Shown here piece after piece: positions 1 through 11,091 of a stretch of 64,000 nucleotides of DNA (its first letter is position 1; the number at the start of each line of letters is the position of its first letter). The stretch is taken from the NCBI RefSeq assembly GCF_000189635.1, contig NW_002476412.1:124001-188000 (forward strand). The letters run 5' to 3'. The notes under the pieces are model-generated. The model had not been told where the DNA came from. It made no database searches and saw only the letters and a program-made list of their open reading frames with translations. The position numbers were made by a program, and so were the translations under genes. This stretch comes from Tetrahymena thermophila SB210 (lineage: Eukaryota > Ciliophora > Oligohymenophorea > Hymenostomatida > Tetrahymenidae).

Positions 1-692
1 ATAAACAAATCATGCTTCCATTCAACAATTAATATATTAAAACTTAACTTGAATTAAATTTTATTGCATTCATTTCATTCTTACTTACTTATATCATCTT
101 GTATTGGCATTATCAAATCTTTTTCATATTTCTTTTTTTAAATTCTTTTTGTTTAATTTAACAAAAATAATCTAACAACTATCAAAAATAATTTAATTTC
201 CTATTTTTTATATTTTCTACAAAAACTTTGCTTTGCTTTTTATTTATTTATTTATCACTTTTTAAATAATTCCTTTTTATTTTGTTTAGAATTATTTTAA
301 ATCAGTTTTGTTGTTTGTTTTTTAAAATGCTTTTTAAAAATTTATTAAAACAAAAATGATTTAAAATATTCATTTTTTGATATGAAGAGGACTTATTATT
401 TATATAGCATTTATTTATAAATAGAATTAATTAATAAAAACTATGATATAATTTGAAACAGATAACAAACGAAGTATATGTTTATAATTAATGAATGAAT
501 GAATCACTTTGATTATTGTTTTTTATAGTTTTTTGTATAATTGATTTGGAGAGTAAGAAAATTATTTAATTAAAAGTTGAAGATTCTACTGATAATAGAT
601 AGATAGCATTTAGTAATTTACAAAACAATAAATAAATAATGAACTAAAATTAGAGTTTAGAATAGACATAACATGTAGGATTAGAGGCCACT
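1..692. other. AT-rich 5' spacer upstream of the p28 gene
   Basis: No coding frame with recognisable protein similarity was found here on either strand. The stretch is T-rich in its first half and A-rich close to the start codon at 693. An upstream ATG at 673 is followed by a TGA within a few codons, so it does not extend the gene. It presumably holds the promoter and 5' leader, but no specific element can be named. Confidence 0.6.
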
Positions 693-1713
693 ATGAATGA
701 AGAAGATTAATATGATGATGGCTTATTGAAATATTAGATTCCATAAAGAATAGATGCTCCTATAGATAAGGAAAGTTATTTAAAAGATCCACTTTAGATT
801 AAAAAGAAGCCATAATTGCCTCCTCTTGATTAAAAATCTAACATAGAAGAAATACTTAACAGCATTTTTCCTCCCAAAAAGTGGTAAAAAAATAACGAAT
901 ATTACAAAGCAAACGTATCAGCTGATGAAGTTTCACGTTTTGATTTGCAAGATTTGGAAGAAACTTTAAATAAAAAGCTCAGATTGAGATAAGCTCGGTA
1001 AAAATATTTAAAAAGCAAAGCGATTTATGAAAATGAATTTAAAATAACAGTAAAAATGGTATTTGCCCTGTAAGAGAGGACCTTCACAATTAATTATTTG
1101 ATGAAATTATTAGATAATGCACTATAAATTGTCCAGAAAGGGGTAAGATTATTGAAACTATTTAAAAAAAGTTAATTCTTTAATTATTTATATATTTTGT
1201 TTGTATTTTATAGGTTTGTTATTGCTTAGAGTTAGAGACAATCTAAGAATGACATTCGCAGCTTATCAAACTCTCTACTAAGGATCTGTTGTCTTCGGTG
1301 TCAGAAAGGCTCTATAAGCTGAAAAAGATAAACCAGAACTCTAAGCTAGGATTGAAGAGCTAGAAAAGAAAAAGATATATTTGCAAAACAGAGTAAATAA
1401 ATTAAATAACTAAATTTGATTTATTAATTAAATTTTAAACAACTGAAACTATTTATTTATTATTATTATTATTGAACGAACAAGCAATTTATAAATAAAT
1501 AAATGAGTGAATATATATCATGTCATAATCATTTTATTCAAATTTAATTCTTAAAAATAGAAAATCATATTAGAAAACGAATTAGACTCTATAGAAAAAA
1601 GCTTCAAAGAAATAAGAACTATTGAAGAGGAAAGAAAATAAAATGAGCTTAACTATTTAAAAGCTCAAACTAAAAGTTTACAAACATTTTTAAATAACAT
1701 CCAAAGTAGTTGA
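693..1713 (+). CDS. DNALI1: Axonemal inner-arm dynein light chain p28 (DNALI1 family)
   Basis: Four exons are inferred: 693-997, 1051-1142, 1214-1392 and 1561-1713. They give 242 residues with TAA/TAG read as Gln and TGA as stop. The core carries the p28 signatures: RQAR, then NGICPVRE, then INCPERG joined across intron 2 to LLLLRVRD, and AAYQTLY. A coiled-coil Lys/Glu-rich C-terminus follows. Family knowledge: p28 light chains bind the heavy chains of single-headed inner dynein arms together with actin or centrin and are needed for ciliary bending. All three introns start GT and end AG, and the splices restore the family sequence exactly, which is why they were chosen. The start is the first usable ATG, because the ATG at 673 hits TGA quickly. 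Tetrahymena-type ciliates have several p28 paralogues; which one this is cannot be told here. Confidence 0.93.
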
Positions 1714-2680
1714 ACTAAATAAAATATTATCTAAAATATAAATTGTATTTTGTATATAATATACATTTTATTATTTTTACTATTAAAAATATGAAAAATT
1801 AATAAAAACTCTTGATTAAATATTAATAGTTGAAATATAATTATAAAGGAATGAGAATCATCCATCAATGTATCTTAAAAGAGTTTGTTTGTATATTTAT
1901 TTTAGATTTTATTTTTTATATTTTCAAAATAAAAGTTAATAAAATTCATAAAAATTATAATTATTCTTAAGTTAAAACTCTGGTAGAGACAGACCATTTT
2001 CTCCTACTCTGATAGAGAATACAGAATATGTTCCTGTTTGTCACTATTATTCTATTTATTATTTTGAAAAGTTAAATAATTTAAATGATTTTTAAAAAAT
2101 TAAAGTTAATTTTAGATTTAAGCAAATAAATAGAGATGATTTTTGAAAAGTTTAAAATTTTATTTGAATGATACAAAAAAAATATTAATCAAACTATTTA
2201 CTAAATAAAATAATACAATTTTACTTGTTAAGTATAACAAAAAACTAATTAATAATTTCATTTATTTTTATTGAAGTTAAGATTTCAAATAAGCTTGCTT
2301 GTTTTTATTTTTAATTAAAATTTTATTTAAATTGCGAATTTATTATTGGTGATTTAAATAAATTTTCAAAATAATCATTTTAGAATTTATTTTTTTTTGG
2401 TATTTTAAAGTACCTCTAAAATTAGATTTATTTCATTCAATTTTTGTTGCTAATAATTAGTTAGGCGGTTTAAAAAAAGATAAATCCCTTGTTTTAAAAT
2501 TAATAATTTTTTTAATTATGCGGTAAATATAATATTAAAGGTGTAAATTTTAATAACTATAAAGATAGAAAGATAGTTAATAAATAAATTAATTAATTAG
2601 ACATTATTTGAGATACAAAATATTTATAAAAATAAATATTAAATTGATTATTAAATATAAAAAATTTTAGATTTTTAAAG
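1714..2680. other. Intergenic spacer
   Basis: AT-rich spacer between two genes on the same strand. It contains two similar short segments near 1977-1990 and 2019-2031 (CTCTGGTAGAGA and CTCTGATAGAGA), described separately. No coding frame of note was seen. Confidence 0.55.
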
Positions 2681-3541
2681 ATGTTTTGGGGAGCTTAAGT
2701 TCAGTTTAATCAAAAGTTTGTTCCAGAAAAGGAAGACTATGCTTATCTTCATTTAAGAAATGTTAGCACTTTATGGGCAAATGAAAAAATTAGCTTGGTT
2801 TGCAATATTAAGAAGCAAGAAAACGGAGTCGAAGAAGAAATTGATATTGTTTTATGCCATTTAGATGAAAATAAAAATAGAAGTGCTCAGTTAAATCTTT
2901 ACTTTGATTTAAAAAATTAAGATATCAGCTTCAGTGTTATCGGAAAAGGAAGAGTCTGCTTGATGGGCTCTCTTGAGGCTAAAGAGGGTAAGGCTCTCAC
3001 AAACGAACTTGTAAAGAATTTAGGACCACAAATTGCTGATGCTAAAAAGAAAATGATTCTTGAGTTAGCAGGTCTTGTAAAAGATATGAAATAAAAAGGT
3101 GGAAATCAAGAAGATGACGATGAGGATTTAGATGATGAAGAAGAATATGTAGAGGGTATGGATCTTGAAAGTGATGATGAAGATGGTGAAGAAGATAACG
3201 AAGATGAAGAGGAAGTAGAAAGTGAAATTAGTGATTAAGAAAATTAAATAGTAGAATAAAAAAAATCCTAATAAAGTCAAAATCAATAAAAGAATAATAA
3301 CAATAAAAATAATAAGTAAGCAAATAATTAGAACATTGGCAAGAAGCCTATTTAAAACAAACCTGCTTAAAACTAAAATTAACAACAAAAGCAAAATAAA
3401 TAGGAAAACAAAAATCAATAATAAAAAAACAATGGTTAGAATAAATAGTAAAATGGTAAGAAAGGTGAATTCCAAATCACTTATAACTACAAACCTAAAA
3501 AGGAAGAAGAAATAGAAAAAGACGAATTTGCTGCAATTTGA
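2681..3541 (+). CDS. Nucleoplasmin-like acidic, Gln/Asn-rich protein (possible histone chaperone)
   Basis: Single uninterrupted exon of 286 residues ending in TGA. It opens with MFWG, the hallmark start of nucleoplasmin-like (NPL) domains as seen in fungal and insect nuclear FKBPs and plant HD2 proteins. A beta-rich stretch of about 110 residues follows, with the GKGRVCLMGS segment near its end. Then come a strongly acidic tract (about residues 145-190, long runs of Asp/Glu) and a Gln/Asn/Lys-rich low-complexity tail. The acidic tract after an NPL core is the arrangement expected of a histone H2A/H2B chaperone. There is no FKBP domain. Ciliate NPL proteins are reported as histone-associated, but I cannot say whether this is that gene. 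The strand-opposite Leu/Ile-rich frame is a shadow of the acidic/Gln tract. Confidence 0.72.
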
Positions 3542-4898
3542 AAAATTAAATGTTTTATAATTTTATATGATTATTATTTTAAATGTTGGTTATAAATTAA
3601 TGTAATTAATTACTACTTTGTATAAACAGTAATAACAAATAAATATCTACTTTTTATAAATTAAGGCAAGATTCTTATTTAAATAATATCTAAACATAAA
3701 ATAATATTTAATCAATCTATTAAACCCTTTAAGCAAGCAGACTTGGTATTTATTTTTTAACTAATGGCTTATTATTACAAAATATATTCTTTTGTTTATC
3801 TAATTATTTGCTTAATAATTTAACTTAATTCATAAAAATTTCAATTTCATCAGATATCCTAATTATTATTGATAAAATTTGCTAAATTTTTAATAATTTA
3901 TGTACATTTTCTGTAAAAAAAACTATGCTGGCATATTAATTTTAGTTTCTAAATTTATTTTATAATTAAATTTATAATAAAATGGAATTATTAACAAATT
4001 TTAGAAATAAAATAAAAAATCTTATTGAAATTTTATTTAAATTATTTTTTTTTTCAATAAAAAACACAGGGAACAAATTAAATTAGGAAAATCAAAACAT
4101 TTTATTTGCTCAAAGTAAATAAAAATAAGTCTATTTAATTATTTATATCACAAATTTATATTTTAACAGACAGAATAATTAAATCTTAAATTAATTAGAT
4201 TTTTTTATTAGAATTTTCTTTATTAGAGGTAGAAAATAAGCTAAATAAGTAATGATTAATTAGAGTAAAGGACATAAATTTAAATGTATTTTAATAATAG
4301 AATTATTCCTTAATATAAAATAATTAAATTATTAAAACGCATATTTAAAAATATGAGCAATTTAAAAGCATTATTTTACTGACTGACTGAATAACAGTGA
4401 AACTCATTGGTTTGGATAAATAAATAGATATTTCTAGAAAAGATATCGGAGTTTTCTAAAAAATCTTCTTTGAATTTAAAATTGTGAATTTACTAATTTA
4501 CTTATTGATTTAAGATTTAATAATTAGATAAAAGCAATAGAAACAAAAAGAAATAAATAAATAAATAGTTAACAATATTAATAGAGCTAATAGTTTTGTA
4601 CGCTATATAATTTGTTAGATATTTGGGATTTTATATATTTTTAATTAAGGCTCTAATTTGTTTGATTAATTATTAATTAATTATTTGATAATTTGATTAG
4701 TTATTTACTTTGCTTTGAAATATTTATTGTATTGATCGAGTATTATTAAAAAAAATTAGATTTATCAGCTCAGCAGACTACCAAAAAAATAAATAATTCT
4801 TTAAAAAGCAAAAATAAATATTATCTATTGAAAAAACAATAAGAAATTTTTAAAAAGGAAAGCAATCGATAAAAATCAATTTATTATTCATTATAGAA
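3542..4898. other. Intergenic spacer
   Basis: About 1.36 kb of AT-rich DNA between two same-strand genes, with a short ACTG-repeat stretch near 4378-4392. No coding frame longer than chance was recognised, and no RNA gene was seen. Confidence 0.55.
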
Positions 4899-7800
4899 AT
4901 GAGTTCAGCCGAATAACAATTATAATAGAATATAGAAGAAGCTTGCACTGCTGTTGAAACAACAGCTGCTTCCATCAAGGTCAGTCTCCATTTGTAAGGC
5001 AAGTACCTTCTCCCATTAGAAGTAATTCATTATTTTAGCAACTAACTACTTTAAAAAATTTAGTAAAGACAACATAAATAAAGAATCATCTTAAATTTTA
5101 TCTTTCGAACAAGATATTCAAAAAATAGATTCTTTCTGCTGTTTATTTACATATTTTATTCATCATTTGCTAATTAATTCTATTATAAAAAACATAGATT
5201 GCACCTAGCGATACTTTACTAGAAATTAGACAATTTTTGAGCGATTCTACTGTGCTTTATTTCTTTTCCAACTACCACTTTGTCTACTAAAACCAAAAGC
5301 TTAATGAATATGTCGAATTCTCCACTTACAATATATAAAATGATGAAGTTTTAGAAATTAAGTTTGGTAATTAATTCATTCATTCATTGCTTTTAAAACC
5401 CATTCTATTTATTGCTTTTTGATTATGTAGAATAAATTAAATTAAATTTTTTTTTCAAATAAAAGATCCTTTTGACGAAAAAACTGCTAAGTTGCATGTT
5501 AAGAACGTTAAGGAAGCCTTGGCTAACCCTTAGACTCTCTCCAACATTTTTTCAAGTACTTTTCTCATAGAAATAAAATTTTTTCTCAAAATATAAATTG
5601 AAAATTCTAAATTAATGTAAAATTTAAATTTGTAGATGGAGAAGCAGCTGAACAAAAGCAAAAGAATAAAAGAGATAGTTCTGATGATGACGAAGAAGAA
5701 GAAGATAAAGAAGAAAACACTACTGAATAAAAAGCTAACAAAAATGAAAATAAGCAAAAAGAAAAGCAAGAAAGTCAATAAACATCTGAATAGGTAATTA
5801 CTAATTTTTTAATAAATTAATTAATAATTTGAATAAAGTAGACTAAAATAAAAGCTAATTTTATAATAAAAATAATAGAAAAACAAAGAATAGTATTCAT
5901 TGAATGATGCCTTACAACCCTCTTTATCTAACAAGTTTATCACTAAGGAATTGAATCCCAAGAAAGTAGAATTTATAGAATGTATCAGCTATATTAATTA
6001 TTCTGGATTTAATCCTCCTCCTCATTACAGAAAGATCCAAGGAGATTTCTTCTACTTAAGTGTAATCAATTATTAAATAATAAAAAAGCTAATTTTAATA
6101 ATAAATATTTTATAGGTAAAAACTCTTGAAAACATGAGCTATCACATTACTGCATCTCCTCAAGGTTTCTTTGTAAACAAATCAAATAGCAAGGACTTTG
6201 ATCCTGAACCAGTTAACAAAAATGTTAAGTTTGTCAATTTAGTAGAACTCTTTTAGCAAATCAGTCCTCTATTTAAGTAATAAAACAAAATACTATTTAA
6301 TCATTAATTAATCGCTAAATTTATTTTTAATTATTTAGACAAAATTTATTAAAAATGGTTCAAAGCGAAACAAGTTCTGATGAACTTAACATGCCTTTAC
6401 TTAGCTTTTACAAATACGGCAACAAGTGGCTAACTGCTAAGAATAATGCAAGCGAACATGAATGGAATATGAATAGGTAAATTTAAACAATTCTTAGCAT
6501 TTCATTAAAGTTAAAATGATAATTTTAGATGCGAAAACTCATTGATTAATCTTTATGGTTTTGATGTCAGCGGTCCTAGAGATTGGAATGAAGAGCTTTA
6601 AATCTGTAGAGATTTGCCAAAGAGCGACTTTATTTAGAGATTGAACAGAGATAAGGCCAACATTAAAATTTAAAGTGAATTCATTGAAGCTGCTATTGAA
6701 GGTGCTAAGGCAGTTGTAGAAGGAAATATCTCTGCCCTCAACCCTATGGATCCTCCTCACCAATAAGTTTATGTTTACAACTAAATTTTCTTCTCTTTTG
6801 CTCTTGAAAACACCGATCACTTCAAGGTAGATTTTTTAAAAAAAATTTAACAAAATACTAATTTAATTCTGAAATAATAAAACAAAATTTGTAAAAATTT
6901 CTAAAAATAAATAGCAAGAAACTGGACCAGATGCTTCTCCTAACGTAACAACTGCTAATTGCGATTTAAGAAATTTAAAGATCTTACATAAGCTTGACAT
7001 TCCTGGATTGAGTGTGTTAAATACTTGTTTAGTAGATTACAAAGGTCACAGAGTTATTGCTTAGTCAATTATTCCTGGTATTTTGAATAGTGATCATTCT
7101 AACTGCTCCTAATATGGTTCTATTGATGATGGTAAGACCATTTGCAATAATCCTGAATTCGAAGAAATAATGAAGAAGATTTGCGAACACTTCCATTTAG
7201 ATGATGAAGTCAAATTCTATGATGAAAATAAGAAAGAATACACTTTGTGTGGTTCCATCGAAGTCAAGGGTATTAGAGGAAGTGACAGAAGAAAATATAT
7301 TTTAGATCTTATGCGTCTCTCTCCTAGAGATGTTAATTATTCAGGAAACAGCGATAACTTATGTTGCACTCTTCGTAACGAACTTATTAGCAATTATGTT
7401 CTTTCTAAGAACTTTGAAGCTGCTAACAATCAACTCAAATTACAAGAATAAGAAGAAATGAATAACAAAACAGAATCTACTGAGCAAACAACTGAAGAAA
7501 AGAATAAAAAGGGTCTCTCAAAGTTCCTTAAAATGTAAGAATATATGCAAAATCCTGAAAATTAAATCAAGCTTAAGTTGAATTCCAACATTTCCACTAA
7601 GGCTCCTTTGGTAGAGGTTCCCAAGCTTAAAGGTATTAGACAAAATGAATAAAATAAATCAATTAAATATATTTTTTTTAAATTAAAAAGATCAATTCAA
7701 CTAACTCCAAGAAATTGGTGAATATTTAATGAACAAAGCTATTCCAAACGTGATCAACGACTTAATTTCTAATAGCGAAAATGGTAGAATTTCTGATAGC

Positions 7801-10141
7801 AGAAGCATAGAAGAGTTCTTCCATATTCATGGTGTCAATATGCGTTATTTGGGAAAGGTCTTGAACAAAATTAGCAAGAAAGACAGTCCTCATATTTATT
7901 TAATTTTAGAAAGAGTTATTCTCGTTAAAGCTATGAAGCACGCTTTCAGAGAAATCATGAGAAACACAGCTTCTCCTTATTTAATTCAAGCCTTAACTCA
8001 TGCTTTAAATTGCATTTTCTCCTCACCTGAAGTTAGAGAAAAGTTAGAAAAGGGAGAAATCAAGAGCACCGAAAGTAACCTCGTCAATGGAGATAACAAC
8101 TCTGAATCCAAGAAGAAGAAAAAAGGTAAAAAGGGCAAAAAGACTACTTCAAATGCTCAATCTGAAAAAATCCATGAAACTTTGAATTCTATTGAGACTT
8201 GCCAAGAATTAGGAGGAATTGAATTGGCTCTTCCTGAATTTTTAAGCAGTAAGCCTTCTGATTTGTGGAAGAGAATTATTCACATTGCATCAAAGAGATA
8301 CGAATATAAGCTTCCTGAAAACATTAACGATTACACTCCTTTAAATCTCAAATTCAACAGACTTGCCACTTTAAGAGATTTATGTTTAACCATTGGTGTT
8401 CATATTGAAGCTAAGGACTACGAGTTTACATTCGAAAGCGTCGTTAGCAACTTAAATGAAAAACCTGCTAACTCTAGTTAATCTTCTTAATCCACTAACT
8501 AAAACTCTGTCTCTTCAAATAATGCTGCTAACACCAACTCATCCAAATCAACCCTTCCTTTCCAACCTGAAAACATCAAAAACATTACTCCTATTGTTAA
8601 ATACATCGAAATTAACTCCGATGATAGTCGTGCCAACCTTGAAATGGTAAATAAAATTATTATTTTTTAATTAAAGTGTAATAAAAAGAGTTAAAAATTA
8701 ATGAATAATAGAGTGTTTCATTTTTTAAATTTAATTTTGATAAAATAACTAATTTGTAATTTTTTTAAAAGGGTTAAAAATACCTTATTGAAGGCAAAGC
8801 AAATGAAGCCTTAGAATGTTTCCACACAGCTGCTCACATAATCCTAAATGTAATTAATTAAAATGAATAAATTTTAGATGCTTATTAAAAAAATTATTAA
8901 ATATTTTAATAGCTATTCGGACCCATTCACAAAGATTATGCTTATTGCTTCTATAAGATTTCAAATATTTACTTTAAGTTGGGAGACTATGAAAATGCTA
9001 TTCATTACTAAAAGCAAACTATTTAAGTATTTAAAAAGCTCTACGGTATTGACCATCACTAAACTGCTTAGGCCATTTCTACTTTAGCTTACTACTACTT
9101 TAGTATTAAAAAATACAGTCTTGCTTATAAAAATATGTTCAAGTCTCTCTTTATCTACTCACTCATTGGTGGTGAACCTGTAAGTTATTTTATTTTATTA
9201 GATGTATTAATGTATATGCTATTTATTTTAAGTATTATTATATAAATATATTCAATTTTTTTAATTTTTATCAAAGCACCCTGATAGCTTCCACACCTTC
9301 ATGAATTTGAGCTTGATGTTCTAAGAAAATGAATAACACTAGGCTTCTTTGAGCTGTTTGTTTGAAGCTTTGGACAGAAGCATTACTGTTTATGGTAAAG
9401 ATCATATCAAGATTGCTGGATGCTATCAAGCAGTTGCTTTAGCTCATTATGATATTGATGACATAAAGAAAGCTATTGAATACCAATAAAAGTGCGTTGC
9501 AATCCTTAAATTAGTAAATTATTTTGATAAATGTCTAAACTAGTTTTTAATATTTTAATTTGGAAATGTAGAATCTTGATGCTGAAGATCCCAGAGTCAA
9601 AGAAGCTCTTCTCTTCTAACACAAGTTTGAAAAAACATTGGCTGACAAAAAGAAAGGATAAACAACACAACCTATTAAAGATGGTAACTTGTTTGCTACA
9701 TTCTCCTTTTAAAATATATATTAAATTCTATTAACCATAATAGTAAATAATATGAGACAATTTGGCACAAATAAGACAGTCAAGCCTAAAGCTCAAGAAA
9801 AAATAGAAGATTAATAATTTTAAGAGCAATAACAAATAAATGTAAAAAATTAATATAAAAATTTGATAACAATTTATTTTATTTATTTATTAAAACAGGA
9901 AAGAGAAATTTTAAAGTAAAAATTAAAATATGCTAAAATGAATGCAAAATACGGTACTAGTGCAAGAAAACCATACCCTTATGATATTAATAGAATCGCT
10001 GCTGCTGAATAAGAAAATCTTGAATTACAAGAATAAACCCAAAGCGAAAACAATAAAAAGTAATAACCTGAATAGTAATAATTAAACGGAAAATAAAGCC
10101 AATAACAATAACAACAATAATAATAAGCTAAAAAGAAATGA
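4899..10141 (+). CDS. CLU: Clustered mitochondria protein homologue CLU (eIF3-associated/TIF31 type)
   Basis: Sixteen exons are inferred: 4899-5021, 5198-5366, 5466-5555, 5636-5793, 5879-6061, 6116-6276, 6339-6476, 6529-6826, 6915-7632, 7691-8646, 8772-8849, 8913-9179, 9277-9513, 9572-9683, 9744-9841 and 9899-10141. They give 1342 residues, and every junction restores CLU family sequence. Order: a ubiquitin-like N-terminus; an acidic insert; GDFFYL and HITASPQGFF; the CLU core with GPRDWNEELQ, INPMDPP-like and AQSIIPGIL segments; the eIF3 p135-like middle; then TPR repeats in exons 11-13 (LFGPIHKDYA, GKDHIKIA). A poly-Gln tail ends the protein. Family knowledge: cytosolic CLU/CluA binds mRNAs for nuclear-encoded mitochondrial proteins and keeps mitochondria dispersed. 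Lysine-rich and acidic low-complexity inserts (around 5640-5790 and 8100-8150) are larger than in animal CLU. The gene converges on the NACHT gene. Confidence 0.95.
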
Positions 10142-11091
10142 TAAATAAACATTTAGAATGAAAAAATTAAAAAATTAATTAAATGATTGATTGATATATT
10201 TAATAATTTATTTATTTAAAATTATAATTTTTAAAAACATTTATTTATTTATGCAACAAAAAAATCTTAAAAAAAGCAAAAATAAAATTAAGTATATTTA
10301 AAATAAAATCAAAATATAGAATAATTAGCCACATATTTATGTATGTATGTATATACGTATTCATTATCAGTAAGTAATTTGCATATTACAATTATTACTT
10401 AAAAGCTTTTTATGTTAAATTAATGCTACTATGTTCAATTTAATATGATTCTTAAATAATTTTGAACTTAATTATTTGTTTGTTTGTTCCATTTTCTTAT
10501 TTTTCAATTATAAAATTTTTTAATTGATTAGTTTTAAAACTTTATATTTCAAAGAAATAACTACGCTTGTTTTTTCAGAAATGGGATTGATTAGCAATAA
10601 AGATTCTATAATTTCCAAATTTTTATTATTTTATGTGCTTAGTTCAGAATTTGCTGCGCAATTAATAGGGATCGATTTTAAATTTTTGGTCTTACTGTAT
10701 TTTTTTACTTTTTTTAGATTAGACTGCATAAAAAATCTATAAAAAATTAAAAATATAATTTCTTAAATTACATTTTTATATTAAAAAATAAAAAAATAAA
10801 AATTTTTTAATAAAAAGCAAAATAAAATTATTAAATTTATTAATCTATTTTATAGCAAATCCAGGAATTAAATTCTTAATTCTCCACTTCATAAGAATTT
10901 AATACCTGGAATTGCTATAAAAAATAATATTTATTATTCCACAGGATGTTAATTAAATAAATAAAAACACTTACTCTGTTTTTTAAAAAAAAACAATTGA
11001 AAATTTAAATGAGATTATAAAATGCGAAGAGAAGATAAATAAAAAAGAAAACAAAGAATTATAAATATTTATTATTATTATGAAGCTATTT
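10142..11091. other. Convergent intergenic spacer containing a long hairpin
   Basis: Spacer between the 3' ends of CLU (+) and the NACHT gene (-). It is AT-rich with no credible gene. A 70-aa open stretch at 10524-10742 begins without ATG and shows no family motif. The notable content is the near-perfect inverted repeat at 10851-10919. Confidence 0.6.
10851..10919. repeat. 28-nt inverted repeat with 13-nt loop
   Basis: Left arm 10851-10878 begins TATAGCAAAT; right arm 10892-10919 ends ATTGCTATA. Reverse-complementing the right arm matches the left at 26 of 28 positions. Both mismatches are A/T changes, and the arms contain the only GC-rich block of the spacer (CCAGG/CCTGG). It sits between two convergent 3' ends. 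It could be a bidirectional 3'-processing or termination element, a small structured RNA, or a miniature inverted-repeat element. The sequence alone does not decide. Confidence 0.8.

Noticed and set aside
3128-3475. Minus-strand Leu/Ile/Phe-rich frame of 115 codons
   Set aside because: It is the antisense shadow of the acidic and Gln/Asn-rich tail of the nucleoplasmin-like gene; no start context or motif.
5022-5197. Read-through of the first CLU intron as coding
   Set aside because: The frame is open in the ciliate code for a while, but splicing out 5022-5197 joins the N-terminal CLU segment in frame, and the intron has typical AT-rich composition.
10524-10742. Plus-strand open stretch between CLU and the NACHT gene
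   Set aside because: Begins with TTG not ATG, has no motif, and lies between two 3' ends.
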